Below are positions 21,707-29,801 of a stretch of 64,000 bases of DNA, one piece after another. The stretch lies in contig JADGHE010000012.1 of NCBI GenBank assembly GCA_019689555.1, forward strand, positions 1 through 64,000, written 5' to 3'. Numbering within the stretch: the first letter of the stretch is position 1; every line of letters begins with the position of its first letter. The position numbers and the translations under genes were made by a program. The notes under the pieces were generated by a model. That model was not told where the DNA came from. It saw only the letters and a list, made by a program, of their open reading frames with translations, and did no database searches. The stretch comes from Variibacter sp. Its GTDB lineage: Bacteria; Pseudomonadota; Alphaproteobacteria; Rhizobiales; Xanthobacteraceae.

Positions 21707-22414
21707 ATGAAGAAACTTACCCTTACCGTTGCAGGCGTGCTTGCGCTGGCCACTCTGCCCGCGACGGCCGCTGACTTGCGTCCTGCCGCGAAGGCGCCGG
21801 TGGCCCCCGTGGTGGCGCCCTTCAACTGGAGCGGCTTCTACATCGGTATCAACGGCGGCGGCGGCTGGGGCCGTTCGCGCCACAGCTTCCCCCTCACGGG
21901 GTTGTCGACGGGCGACTTCGACGTCGACGGCGGCCTCATCGGCGGCACGATCGGTGCCAACTTCCAGACCGGAGCCTTCGTCTTCGGTCTCGAGGGCGAC
22001 CTCGATTGGTCGGGCATCAAGGGCAGCACGGCGTGCCTGAACCAGGCGTTCACCTGCGAAACCGACAACCGCTGGCTCGGCACCGTCCGCGGCCGCATCG
22101 GCTATGCCATGGGCACGGTGATGCCCTACGTGACCGGCGGTCTCGCCGTCGGCGACATCCGGATGAGGACCATCTCGTTCGGCAGCGAGACGGAGACCAA
22201 GGCCGGCTGGACCCTCGGCGCGGGCCTCGAATTCGCTCTTAATCCGAGCTGGAGCATCAAGGGCGAGTATCTCTACGTCGATCTCGGCACCGCGACCTGC
22301 GGGACCGGTATCTGCGACGTGGGGGCCGACGACGTGCGCTTCCGCGCTCACGTTCTGCGCGCCGGCATCAACTACCGGTTCAACATCGGCGGACCGGTGG
22401 TGGCCAGCTACTGA
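21707..22414 (+). CDS. Outer-membrane beta-barrel protein (Omp25/Omp31-like), second copy
   Basis: This 235-aa paralogue has the signal peptide MKKLTLTVAGVLALATLPATA with cleavage before ADLRP. Barrel segments include FNWSGFYIGINGGGGWG, GGLIGGTIGANFQTGAFVFG, LGTVRGRIGYAMGTVMPYVTGG, WTLGAGLEFALNPSWSIKGEYLY and a terminal LRAGINYRF near the C-terminus, followed by a short tail. Two cysteine pairs (residues about 111-118 and 199-204) are unusual for the family and may form disulfides. The start at 21707 follows GGAGAG. It is monocistronic with its own terminator. Confidence 0.92.
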   Translation: MKKLTLTVAGVLALATLPATAADLRPAAKAPVAPVVAPFNWSGFYIGINGGGGWGRSRHSFPLTGLSTGDFDVDGGLIGGTIGANFQTGAFVFGLEGDLDWSGIKGSTACLNQAFTCETDNRWLGTVRGRIGYAMGTVMPYVTGGLAVGDIRMRTISFGSETETKAGWTLGAGLEFALNPSWSIKGEYLYVDLGTATCGTGICDVGADDVRFRAHVLRAGINYRFNIGGPVVASY

Positions 22415-22728
22415 TCGGCTTCCGCTGTCCTTCCTGCGAGGGGCCGGCCTTCTGGGCCGGCCCTTTTGCTGTGTGCCGAGCATGACCGACAGCTTGGAGG
22501 TGGAAATCCTCTATCCAGCCTGATGGCGGCGAAGGCTTAGCGAAGCGCAAGGGCGTTGCCGCGCCTTACCTGGCGCTGGAAGCCAGGCACGGCTCGCCGT
22601 TCGCGGCCGCGGCCGCCCGGGTGCTCGGCCGGCGCCGCGGATGCGCGGGGAGCGCCGCATTGGGGCCTTCAACCGCGAAGGCCAGGCTTCTATATCTCAC
22701 GAACCGTCGACTCGAGGTCTCGCCCCCG
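22415..22728. other. Intergenic region before the Do-type protease
   Basis: It starts with the terminator of the preceding gene. The remaining 260 bases hold no recognised gene, RNA or repeat and presumably carry the protease promoter. Confidence 0.5.
22441..22467 (+). terminator. Intrinsic terminator after the second outer-membrane protein gene
   Basis: A 9-bp GGCC-rich stem (22441-22449 with 22455-22463) and 5-base loop are followed by TTTT. It begins 26 nt after the stop codon. Confidence 0.88.
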
Positions 22729-24132
22729 ATGCGCCACCGCCTCTGCGCCGTGCTCGTTGCGCTCGTCGCCTTGCCCATCGGCCTGACGGCGGACGCCGCG
22801 GCCCAGGACCGGCGTGTGCCGGCCTCCGCCGCCGAGCTGCGGCTCTCCTTCGCGCCGGCCGTGCGCCGCGCCGCGCCTGCGGTGGTCAACGTCTACGCGG
22901 CCAAGATCGAGCGAATCAATCCCTTTTTCGACGACCCGCTGTTCCGCCGCTTCTTCGGCGGCCCCGGCATGGAGCGCAACCAAGTGCAGCGCTCGCTGGG
23001 CTCCGGCGTCATTGTCGATCCCGCCGGTTTCGTGGTCACCAACAACCACGTCATCGAGGGCGCGGACGAGATCAAGGTCGCGCTCGCCGACAAGCGCGAG
23101 TTCGAGGCCGATCTCGTGCTGAAAGACCCGCGCACCGATCTCGCCGTTCTGCGCATCAAGGGCGGGCGCGAGGCCTTTCCCGCCGTCGAGATCGGAAATC
23201 CCGACGAGCTCGAGGTGGGGGATGTCGTGCTCGCCATCGGCAATCCGTTCGGGGTCGGGCAGACGGTGACGCACGGAATCGTCTCCGCGCTCGCGCGCAC
23301 CCAGGTCGGAATCACCGACTACCAGTTCTTCATTCAGACGGACGCCGCCATCAATCCGGGCAATTCGGGCGGGGCGCTGGTCGATCTCGCCGGCCGGCTG
23401 GTCGGCATCAACACGGCGATCTATTCGCGCTCCGGCGGCTCGCAGGGAATCGGCTTCGCCATTCCGGCCAACATGGTCAAAGTGGTGATCGCCTCCGCCA
23501 AGGGCGGCGGCTCGACCGTCCGGCGGCCGTGGCTCGGCGCGCGGCTGCAGGCGGTGACGCCGGAGATCGCCGAAGGGCTCGGCCTCCCGCGGCCGACCGG
23601 CGCGCTGGTGGCGAGCGTGACGCCCGGCAGTCCCGCCGCCCGTGCGGGGCTCATGACCGGCGACCTCATCGTCGCCATCGACGGCCAGACGGTCGAGGAT
23701 ATGGACGCCTTCGGCTTCCGCTTCGCCACCAAGCCGCTGGGCGGCACGACGAATGCCGGGGTCCTGCGCAACGGAAAGGGGCTCACGCTCGCCATCCCGC
23801 TGGAGACGGCCCCGGAGATTCCGCCGCGCGAGCCTGTGCGGCTGCGCGGGCGCTCGCCGCTTTCGGGCGCGACGGTCGTCAATCTCTCCCCGGCCGTGGC
23901 CGAGGAGATGAGCCTCGACCCCAATCTTCGCGGCGTGGTCATCGCGGAGGTCGCCGAGGGCACCGCGGCCCAAATGCTGGGCCTGCGGCAGGGCGACATC
24001 GTGCTCGAGCTCAACGGCGAGAAGGTGACCCGCTCGCGCGACCTCGAGAGAATCACCCAGGTGCCGCACCGCCTCTGGCGGCTGCAGATCAGCCGCGGCG
24101 GGCAGATCATGACGACGGTCGTGGGCGGATAG
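22729..24132 (+). CDS. Periplasmic Do-family serine protease (DegP/DegQ type)
   Basis: This 467-aa protein is a HtrA-family protease that degrades misfolded envelope proteins. A signal peptide (about residues 1-25, ending DAAAQ) precedes a trypsin-like domain with the catalytic triad His in TNNHVIEG, Asp in DLAVLRI and Ser in NPGNSGGAL. Two PDZ domains follow, from RRPWLGARLQAVTPE and from LRGRSPLSGATVVNL; the second is less typical. The start at 22729 is chosen because the signal peptide begins there. It precedes rarA by 32 nt and may share its transcript. A second, membrane-anchored HtrA gene lies at 26.9-28.0 kb. Confidence 0.93.
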   Translation: MRHRLCAVLVALVALPIGLTADAAAQDRRVPASAAELRLSFAPAVRRAAPAVVNVYAAKIERINPFFDDPLFRRFFGGPGMERNQVQRSLGSGVIVDPAGFVVTNNHVIEGADEIKVALADKREFEADLVLKDPRTDLAVLRIKGGREAFPAVEIGNPDELEVGDVVLAIGNPFGVGQTVTHGIVSALARTQVGITDYQFFIQTDAAINPGNSGGALVDLAGRLVGINTAIYSRSGGSQGIGFAIPANMVKVVIASAKGGGSTVRRPWLGARLQAVTPEIAEGLGLPRPTGALVASVTPGSPAARAGLMTGDLIVAIDGQTVEDMDAFGFRFATKPLGGTTNAGVLRNGKGLTLAIPLETAPEIPPREPVRLRGRSPLSGATVVNLSPAVAEEMSLDPNLRGVVIAEVAEGTAAQMLGLRQGDIVLELNGEKVTRSRDLERITQVPHRLWRLQISRGGQIMTTVVGG

Positions 24133-24164
24133 TCCGCGCCCAGGCCGGACTGGAGCACAGCGCC

Positions 24165-25496
24165 TTGGCGCGAGGGCCGACGAAATCAGCGACCCTGTTC
24201 GAGGCGGCCGGGCTCGAAAGCGGGGCCCCGCGGCCGCTCGCCGACAAGCTGCGCCCGCAGCGGCTCGCCGAGGTCGTGGGCCAGGACCATCTGCTCGGGC
24301 CCGATGGCGCGCTCACCCGCATGCTCGAGGCGCGCTCGCTCGGCTCCCTCATCTTCTGGGGCCCCCCGGGCACGGGCAAGACCACGGTCGCGCGGCTGCT
24401 GGCGCAGGAAACGAGGCTCCACTTCGAGCAGATCTCCGCGGTCTTCTCCGGCGTCGCCGACCTCAAGAAGGTCTTCGACCAGGCGCGCGCGCGGCGGCAG
24501 ACCGGGCTCGGAACGCTGCTGTTCGTCGACGAGGTCCACCGCTTCAACCGGGCGCAGCAGGACTCGTTTCTGCCGGTTATGGAGGACGGCACGGTCGTCC
24601 TGGTCGGCGCGACCACCGAGAACCCCTCGTTCGAGCTCAACGCGGCTCTGCTGTCGCGGGCACGCGTGCTCGTCTTTCGGCCCCTCGATGCCACGGCCCT
24701 CGAGAAGCTGCTCGAGCGGGCGGAGACGATCGAGGGCAAGCGGCTTCCGCTCGATGCGGAGGCGCGTGCGGCGCTCGTGCGCATGGCGGACGGCGACGGC
24801 CGCGCGGCGCTGACCCTCGCCGAGGAGGTGTGGCGCGCCGCGCGCGCGGACGAGACCTTCGATCTCATCGCGTTGCAGCAAATCGTTCAGCGACGCGCGC
24901 CGATCTACGACAAGTCGCAGGACGGCCACTACAATCTCATTTCCGCGCTGCACAAGTCGGTGCGCGGCTCCGATCCCGACGCCGCCCTCTACTATCTCTG
25001 CCGCATGCTCGATGCCGGCGAGGACCCGCTCTACATCGCGCGGCGCGTGGTGCGCATGGCGATCGAGGACGTGGGGCTCGCCGACCCGCAGGCGCTCGTC
25101 GTCGCCAACGCCGCCAAGGACGCCTACGATTTCCTCGGCAGCCCCGAGGGCGAGCTCGCGATCGCGCAGGCGGTGATCTACATCGCCACGGCGCCGAAAT
25201 CGAACGCCGCCTATGTCGCCTTCGGGCAGGCGATGCAGGTCGCCAGGGAGGCGGGCTCGCTGCTGCCGCCCAAGCACATCCTCAACGCTCCGACGCGGCT
25301 GATGAGGGCGGAGGGGTACGGGCGCGGCTACGCCTACGACCACGACGAGGCAGACGCATTTTCGGGCCAGAACTATTTTCCTGAGGCGCTCGGCCGCCAT
25401 ATCTTCTATAATCCGCCGGAGCGCGGCTTCGAACGCGAAATCAAAAAGCGGCTAGAATACTGGGCGAGGCTGCGCAAGGAACGCGCAGGTTCATAA
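24165..25496 (+). CDS. rarA: Replication-associated recombination ATPase RarA (MgsA)
   Basis: This is RarA (443 aa), a clamp-loader-like AAA+ ATPase acting at stalled replication forks. The N-terminal part has PLADKLRPQRLAEVVGQDHL, Walker A GPPGTGKTT, Walker B LLFVDEVHRFNRAQQD and the ATTENPSFELN sensor. The C-terminal part has YDKSQDGHYNLISALHKSVRGSDPDAA split over the oligomerisation region. The start is taken as TTG 24165, with GGAG 9 nt upstream and no ATG that gives the N-terminus. It follows the protease gene closely. Confidence 0.95.
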   Translation: MARGPTKSATLFEAAGLESGAPRPLADKLRPQRLAEVVGQDHLLGPDGALTRMLEARSLGSLIFWGPPGTGKTTVARLLAQETRLHFEQISAVFSGVADLKKVFDQARARRQTGLGTLLFVDEVHRFNRAQQDSFLPVMEDGTVVLVGATTENPSFELNAALLSRARVLVFRPLDATALEKLLERAETIEGKRLPLDAEARAALVRMADGDGRAALTLAEEVWRAARADETFDLIALQQIVQRRAPIYDKSQDGHYNLISALHKSVRGSDPDAALYYLCRMLDAGEDPLYIARRVVRMAIEDVGLADPQALVVANAAKDAYDFLGSPEGELAIAQAVIYIATAPKSNAAYVAFGQAMQVAREAGSLLPPKHILNAPTRLMRAEGYGRGYAYDHDEADAFSGQNYFPEALGRHIFYNPPERGFEREIKKRLEYWARLRKERAGS

Positions 25497-25635
25497 AAAA
25501 AACAAAGCTGCGCATTAGACTGCTCAGCATAGGGCTCGGCGCCGCAGCCCCTGGCCGGGGGTTTGCAAGATCGGCAGAGCTGCCCTGAAGCGCCGCGGAA
25601 CGGCGCAGAAAAATGGACAGCCTCAGGGGCGTAAC

Positions 25636-25661
25636 GGAACCGTGCCCCGGTAGAGCAAGTT
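25636..25661 (+). promoter_or_regulatory. Possible EcfG-type stress promoter before the 139-aa gene
   Basis: GGAAC at 25636-25640 and GTT at 25659-25661 are separated by 18 nt (N17 plus a-GTT), close to the GGAAC-N16-17-cGTT consensus of the alphaproteobacterial general stress sigma factor EcfG. It lies about 45 nt before the ATG at 25705. The spacing and missing C make it a weak match. Confidence 0.35.
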
Positions 25662-25704
25662 AGAGAGCCAATCCGGCTGTTCATAGCAAGAGGAGAGAGC
25701 CGCT

Positions 25705-26124
25705 ATGTGCGACTACAGTTTGGAACATGTCGCATCCCGGCCTGCGAAGGTTGGCGATAAGCTGGTGACCACGAGCTTCCACAATTCGATCACGCGCGGA
25801 TTTGCGTCCGTCGATGAGCCGAATGTGGCGGTCTGCGTGCTCCCCGGAACCGAGATCGCATTCGAAGACAACGTGCAGTGCGATCCGGCTTTCGGCACGT
25901 TCGGAACCCAGAAGCTGGAGCAGAGAGTCGCTCGGTTCCGGCAGGTCAACCTCGACCAGCAGCACGCGCATCATGATGCGCTGGAGTTCCCGGACGGTCA
26001 GGTGGTGCTGCTTACGCGGCTTCGCGAAGGTCAGCGGGCGACTGTGCTGCAGTTGCCGGCCTCGTCGCAGCCGGAGCATGCGAAGGAGGATCGCGAGATT
26101 CGCATCCTCGACGAGGTTCACTAG
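25705..26124 (+). CDS. Conserved hypothetical protein (MCDYSL-type, 139 aa)
   Basis: This 139-aa soluble protein begins MCDYSLEHVASRPAKVGDKL and has a central NVAVCVLPGTEIAFEDNVQ and a His-rich QQHAHHDALEFPDGQ segment. From memory, similar proteins of unknown function with the same N-terminus are widespread in Rhizobiales. There is no signal peptide or membrane helix. The His cluster around residues 87-91 could bind metal, but that is speculation. An AGAGGAGAG ribosome-binding site fixes the start. A possible EcfG promoter lies upstream, so stress regulation is possible. No function is assigned. Confidence 0.85.
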   Translation: MCDYSLEHVASRPAKVGDKLVTTSFHNSITRGFASVDEPNVAVCVLPGTEIAFEDNVQCDPAFGTFGTQKLEQRVARFRQVNLDQQHAHHDALEFPDGQVVLLTRLREGQRATVLQLPASSQPEHAKEDREIRILDEVH

Positions 26125-26904
26125 CGCTCTTCCGATGGGAAACGCGGTGAACCGGGGCCGCGCCCGAGCGAAGGCCACGCTTTAGAGCCGGAGTTCGTTT
26201 CGCGACGTTGAAACGGGTACGGCGGCGTGTCTTCCGCTTGGCGCGGCACGGAGAACACCCATTATGCGGCACAGCCGCGGGGCGGTTGGAGCACGGCTCC
26301 GGCCGGCGGGGGGCAATCGACTGACGTCTTGCCGGCGCTGCGCGGTCCGCGGAGATGGTCGTCTTCGCGGCGATTTTTTTTGCCTCGTTCTCGACCCCCC
26401 CACAGCGCGGCACGATCTTTCTTGGCGTTGCGCCTCGCCTCATCCACGCCGCGACAAAGCCTATCCAAAGCGCGTCGGCGAATCCAAAGCGCGTCGGCGA
26501 AAATGCGCGGCGCGCGAAGGCGTAAAGGCGCACTGCGCAAACAAGCCAAGGAATAGCGCGCCGCGTGGACGAAAGCGCGCGACCGGAAGCTTGAACAACA
26601 CGCGCGATCGAACGCAACACGCGGGCGCGCCTGTGCGGAGCGGCCTGCGCAGAACGATCCCGTGGAGACGATCGCGAAGAAACGACGCCCGGACGGCCGA
26701 TGGTCGTGCCCCCGATGCCGTGCGGCGCAGGCGAAGCGCGGCGGTGCAGTGCTGATCCAAGGCCACGGTTTCGGCGCATCGGCTCGAAGTGAGGCCTCGG
26801 TCGCCGCGCGGGCTGTCGAAGCGGGGCCCGCGTCTGCGGCGCACCATTTGCGCGCTTCGCCGCGCGCGGGCCACGTCGTCTCCGCTCAGATCGAAACCGC
26901 TCTT
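26125..26904. other. 780-bp region without a recognised gene
   Basis: Open frames on both strands here have no family features and no good ribosome-binding site. The second half is unusually rich in GCGC and CGCG steps. A 19-bp tandem repeat lies at 26463-26500, and a run of eight Ts at 26374-26381 has no stem beside it. It could be the eroded remains of a gene or an unrecognised RNA locus. Confidence 0.5.
26463..26500. repeat. 19-bp tandem repeat, two copies
   Basis: Two identical 19-bp units (26463-26481 and 26482-26500) beginning ATCCAAAGCGCGTC stand side by side in otherwise unassigned DNA. Confidence 0.85.
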
Positions 26905-28014
26905 TTAAGAACTCTGGCCGAGATCGATCACCTGCACGTCGACCTTTCTCGTGCTCCCGTTGCGGCGAACCGTGAGCCGCACGGATTTGCCAACCCCCAC
27001 CTGCTCGAGCTCGTTGGTCAGGTCCGCGAGCTGGCGGACCGGCTTGTCGTTCACGCCGACGATGATGTCGCCGACCGTTCCGGTGTCGGTATCGACGCCG
27101 CGCAGCCCGGCGCGCTCCGCCGGCGAGCCGGGAATCGTGCGCACTACGACGACGCCTTCGACGCCGAGTTGGGTGGCCACCGCCTCGTTCGCGGCGATGA
27201 TGCCGATGCCCGGCGTCGGCACGCGCCCCTTCGCGATGAGCTGCGGAACCACGCGGTTGACGGTGTCGACAGGGATGGCGAATCCGATCCCGGCGTTCGA
27301 GCCGGACGGCGAGACGATGGCCGTGTTCACCCCGATCAGGCGTCCTGCGGAGTCGAGCAGCGGCCCGCCCGAATTCCCGGGATTGATCGCCGCATCGGTC
27401 TGGATCACGTCCGCGATCTCGCGGCCGGAGTTGGTCGGCAGGCGCCGGTGGAGCCCGCTGATCACGCCGGTGGTCAGCGTCTGATTCAGTCCGAACGGAT
27501 TGCCGATCGCGAAGACCGCCTGCCCGACCTTCAGGTCCGCCGAAGCGCCGAGCGGCACGGGCGGCGGCAGGGGTCCCGGCGCGAGAATGCGCAAGACCGC
27601 GAGATCGTAATGGGGCGCAACGCCGATCACCTCCGCCCGCTTCACCTCGCCGGACCCGAACCGCACCGCGACCGCACTCGTGCCCTCGACGACATGGTCG
27701 TTGGTGACGACGTGCCCCGCCGCGTCCCACAGGAAGCCGGTGCCCGATTGGGCCGCGGAACCCTGGAAGCCGAGCAGAGAGGATTCGGCCGAGGGCGCGC
27801 GCGCCACCACCTGCACGGTGGAGGGGGACACCCGTTCGAACAATTGGATCGTCGCCTGCTCGAGCGGCGACAGATCGCCGCGGGGCTCCACCGGCCGGGG
27901 GTTTGCGCTCGCGAACAGATACGGCTGCAGGTACGGCCGCAAATACGGCTCCACGGCGATCGTCCCGACGACGATCAGCAGCACGAGCAACAAGCGATTC
28001 GTTCGCTCCGACAT
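26905..28014 (-). CDS. Membrane-anchored HtrA protease with one PDZ domain (DegS-like)
   Basis: This 369-aa protein has an uncleaved N-terminal anchor (about residues 7-22, NRLLLVLLIVVGTIAV) and a periplasmic trypsin-like domain. The triad is His in TNDHVVEG, Asp in DLAVLRI and Ser in NPGNSGGPL, all intact. A single PDZ domain follows from about residue 265 (TPGIGIIAANEAVATQLGV). This layout is that of DegS-type regulatory proteases rather than DegP, though many rhizobial single-PDZ proteins of this kind have no known target. It is transcribed away from the rluC-like gene, sharing a 250-bp divergent spacer. Confidence 0.9.
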   Translation of the reverse strand: MSERTNRLLLVLLIVVGTIAVEPYLRPYLQPYLFASANPRPVEPRGDLSPLEQATIQLFERVSPSTVQVVARAPSAESSLLGFQGSAAQSGTGFLWDAAGHVVTNDHVVEGTSAVAVRFGSGEVKRAEVIGVAPHYDLAVLRILAPGPLPPPVPLGASADLKVGQAVFAIGNPFGLNQTLTTGVISGLHRRLPTNSGREIADVIQTDAAINPGNSGGPLLDSAGRLIGVNTAIVSPSGSNAGIGFAIPVDTVNRVVPQLIAKGRVPTPGIGIIAANEAVATQLGVEGVVVVRTIPGSPAERAGLRGVDTDTGTVGDIIVGVNDKPVRQLADLTNELEQVGVGKSVRLTVRRNGSTRKVDVQVIDLGQSS

Positions 28015-28264
28015 GAGGGCCTCCCACCAGGCGGCGCCGCGCGCCGCTCAAGCAAACGTCCGGCGCAGCACGGGGTTGCCCGGGGCGGGAGGTCCGCGGA
28101 CGTGGCCGGCGCGAACCCCGAAGGTCCGCGGCGGAGCCCTCCCGTCCGCGGGTGGCGAACCCTGGCGGCGCCGCCTATGTTGCCTATCCCTTTCTTGCCG
28201 CGCGGTCTCGCCCTACGCCTTGCGGCGAGCCTCTGCCGGCACGCGCCGGATGAAAGGTTTTCGT

Positions 28265-29362
28265 ATGCAGCGTCGCCTGAAGACAAGTCCTCGCGCGGCC
28301 CCCCGACCCATCGCCCGATCCGGCCTTGCGGTCCGGCAGGCGAACAGGGGGGACGACACCGCCGCAATTGCGACCGGCGTGCAGACGGTCTCCGTCGGCG
28401 CCGACGAGGCCGGCATGCGGGTCGACCGCTTTCTCGAAGCACGTTTCCCGGGCCTCTCCTTCAGTCACATTCAGCGCATCATTCGCAAGGGCGAGGTGCG
28501 CGTGAACGGAAAGCGGGTCGATTCCAAGGATCGCCTCGCCGCCGGGCAGGCCGTCCGCATCCCGCCGCTGAAGCTCGCCGGGCCGTCCGCCGCGGAGGAG
28601 CAGACCGGCGGGGACGAGGGCACCCGCGCCTTCCTCCAATCCCTCACGCTTTACGAGGACGACGACGTGCTCGTGCTCAACAAGCCGGCGGGGCTCGCGG
28701 TGCAGGGCGGCTCGGGCACCGTGCGCCATATCGACGGCATGCTGGGGGCCTTGCGCGACCGTTCCGGGCAGCGGCCGCGCCTCGTGCACCGGCTCGACAA
28801 GGACACCGCCGGCTGCCTCCTCGTCGCGAAGACGCGCTTTGCGGCGGCGGCCCTCGGCAAGACCTTCCGTTCGCGCGCGGCGCGGAAGATCTACTGGGCG
28901 CTGGTCGCCGGCGTGCCGAAGCCGAAGCAGGGGCGCATCTCGACGTTCCTCGCCAAGGAGGAGCGCGAGGACGACAGCGTGATGCGAATCGCCGCCCACG
29001 GCGAGGAGGGCGCAAGCCACGCCGTCACCTACTACGCCGTCGTCGAGACCGCCGCGCAGAAGCTCGCCTGGCTTTCGCTCAAGCCGGTGACGGGGCGCAC
29101 GCATCAGCTTCGCGCGCATTGCGCCTACATCAACCACCCGATTGTGGGGGACCCGAAATACTTTCAGAAGGAGAACTGGGAGCTGCCGGGCGGCATCCAA
29201 AACCGGCTGCACCTCCTCGCGCGCCGCATCGTCGTGCCGCATCCGCGCGGCGGCGTCATCGACGTCACGGCGCCGCTGCCGCCGCACATGCAGCAGTCCT
29301 GGAACCTGCTGGGCTTCGACACGACCGGCTACGATCCGATCGTCGAGGCGCCGGAGGAGTAG
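28265..29362 (+). CDS. rluC: RluA-family 23S rRNA pseudouridine synthase (RluC-like)
   Basis: This 365-aa enzyme converts uridines to pseudouridine in 23S rRNA. An N-terminal S4 RNA-binding domain (MRVDRFLEARFPGLSFSHIQ onward) precedes the catalytic domain with the HRLDKDTAG motif, whose Asp is the nucleophile, and KPVTGRTHQLRAHCA. The S4 domain favours RluC or RluD over RluA; RluC is the likelier but the distinction is not certain. The start at 28265 has AAAGG 7 nt upstream; an in-frame ATG at 28250 would add five residues. The first 35 residues are a basic, non-conserved extension. Confidence 0.9.
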   Translation: MQRRLKTSPRAAPRPIARSGLAVRQANRGDDTAAIATGVQTVSVGADEAGMRVDRFLEARFPGLSFSHIQRIIRKGEVRVNGKRVDSKDRLAAGQAVRIPPLKLAGPSAAEEQTGGDEGTRAFLQSLTLYEDDDVLVLNKPAGLAVQGGSGTVRHIDGMLGALRDRSGQRPRLVHRLDKDTAGCLLVAKTRFAAAALGKTFRSRAARKIYWALVAGVPKPKQGRISTFLAKEEREDDSVMRIAAHGEEGASHAVTYYAVVETAAQKLAWLSLKPVTGRTHQLRAHCAYINHPIVGDPKYFQKENWELPGGIQNRLHLLARRIVVPHPRGGVIDVTAPLPPHMQQSWNLLGFDTTGYDPIVEAPEE

Positions 29363-29473
29363 GGCAGGGCTGCCCCGAGCACGCGCCGGCTCCGGCCGCG
29401 CCCTCGCGTCCCAGGATTGTGTAGAAGCACGCGCCCGGCGCGACCGCGTCCGGGTTGTCCGTGAGGCGCGATC

Positions 29474-29490
29474 GGCCCCATATAGGGGCC
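29474..29490 (+). promoter_or_regulatory. Hairpin abutting the start codon of the small secreted protein
   Basis: A perfect 6-bp stem (29474-29479 with 29485-29490) encloses ATATA and ends directly at the ATG at 29491. It would block any ribosome-binding sequence. The same bases also read as a -10 element (CATATA or TATAGG) with TTGTCC at 29455-29460, which would give a leaderless transcript. Either reading is tentative. Confidence 0.35.
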
Positions 29491-29793
29491 ATGACGCACC
29501 GCCGAGCGCTGCCTTGGATCGTTGCCGCGGCCCTGGCGTCGCAGGCCGCCGCCGCCCAGCAGCCGCCCTTCGGGCCGCCCATCGACCCCAACCAGGTCTT
29601 TCAGGCGCAGCCGCGGCCGGCGCCGCCTCCGCCCCCGCCTTCGGCGGCCGCGCCTTCGGGCGCCGTCGGGCCGCCGCCCCCCGGCGAGGTTGCGGGCGAC
29701 CGCGTGGTCCGGTGCCATCACTTGGCCGCCGTGGAGCGCGTGCCGCCGCGCAAGCGCGGCAGCTACATCCACAACTGCATGCAGGCGAAATGA
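29491..29793 (+). CDS. Small proline-rich secreted protein of unknown function
   Basis: This 100-aa protein has a signal peptide (about residues 1-20, ending SQAAAA) followed by a Pro-rich segment and a basic C-terminal part with two cysteines (VVRCHHLAAVERVPPRKRGSY and HNC). The two cysteines could form a disulfide in the periplasm. No family was recognised. The start at 29491 is chosen for the signal peptide; no Shine-Dalgarno sequence is free because a hairpin abuts the ATG. It ends 8 nt from korB, which runs towards it. Confidence 0.65.
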   Translation: MTHRRALPWIVAAALASQAAAAQQPPFGPPIDPNQVFQAQPRPAPPPPPPSAAAPSGAVGPPPPGEVAGDRVVRCHHLAAVERVPPRKRGSYIHNCMQAK

Positions 29794-29801
29794 GCGCCCC
29801 G

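Noticed and set aside
26374-26381. Run of eight Ts as an intrinsic terminator
   Set aside because: No adjacent stem is present and no gene ends directly before it.
26012-28051. Long open frame on the - strand overlapping the 139-aa gene and the DegS-like gene
   Set aside because: It is out of frame with the protease, is very Arg-rich and lacks any domain.
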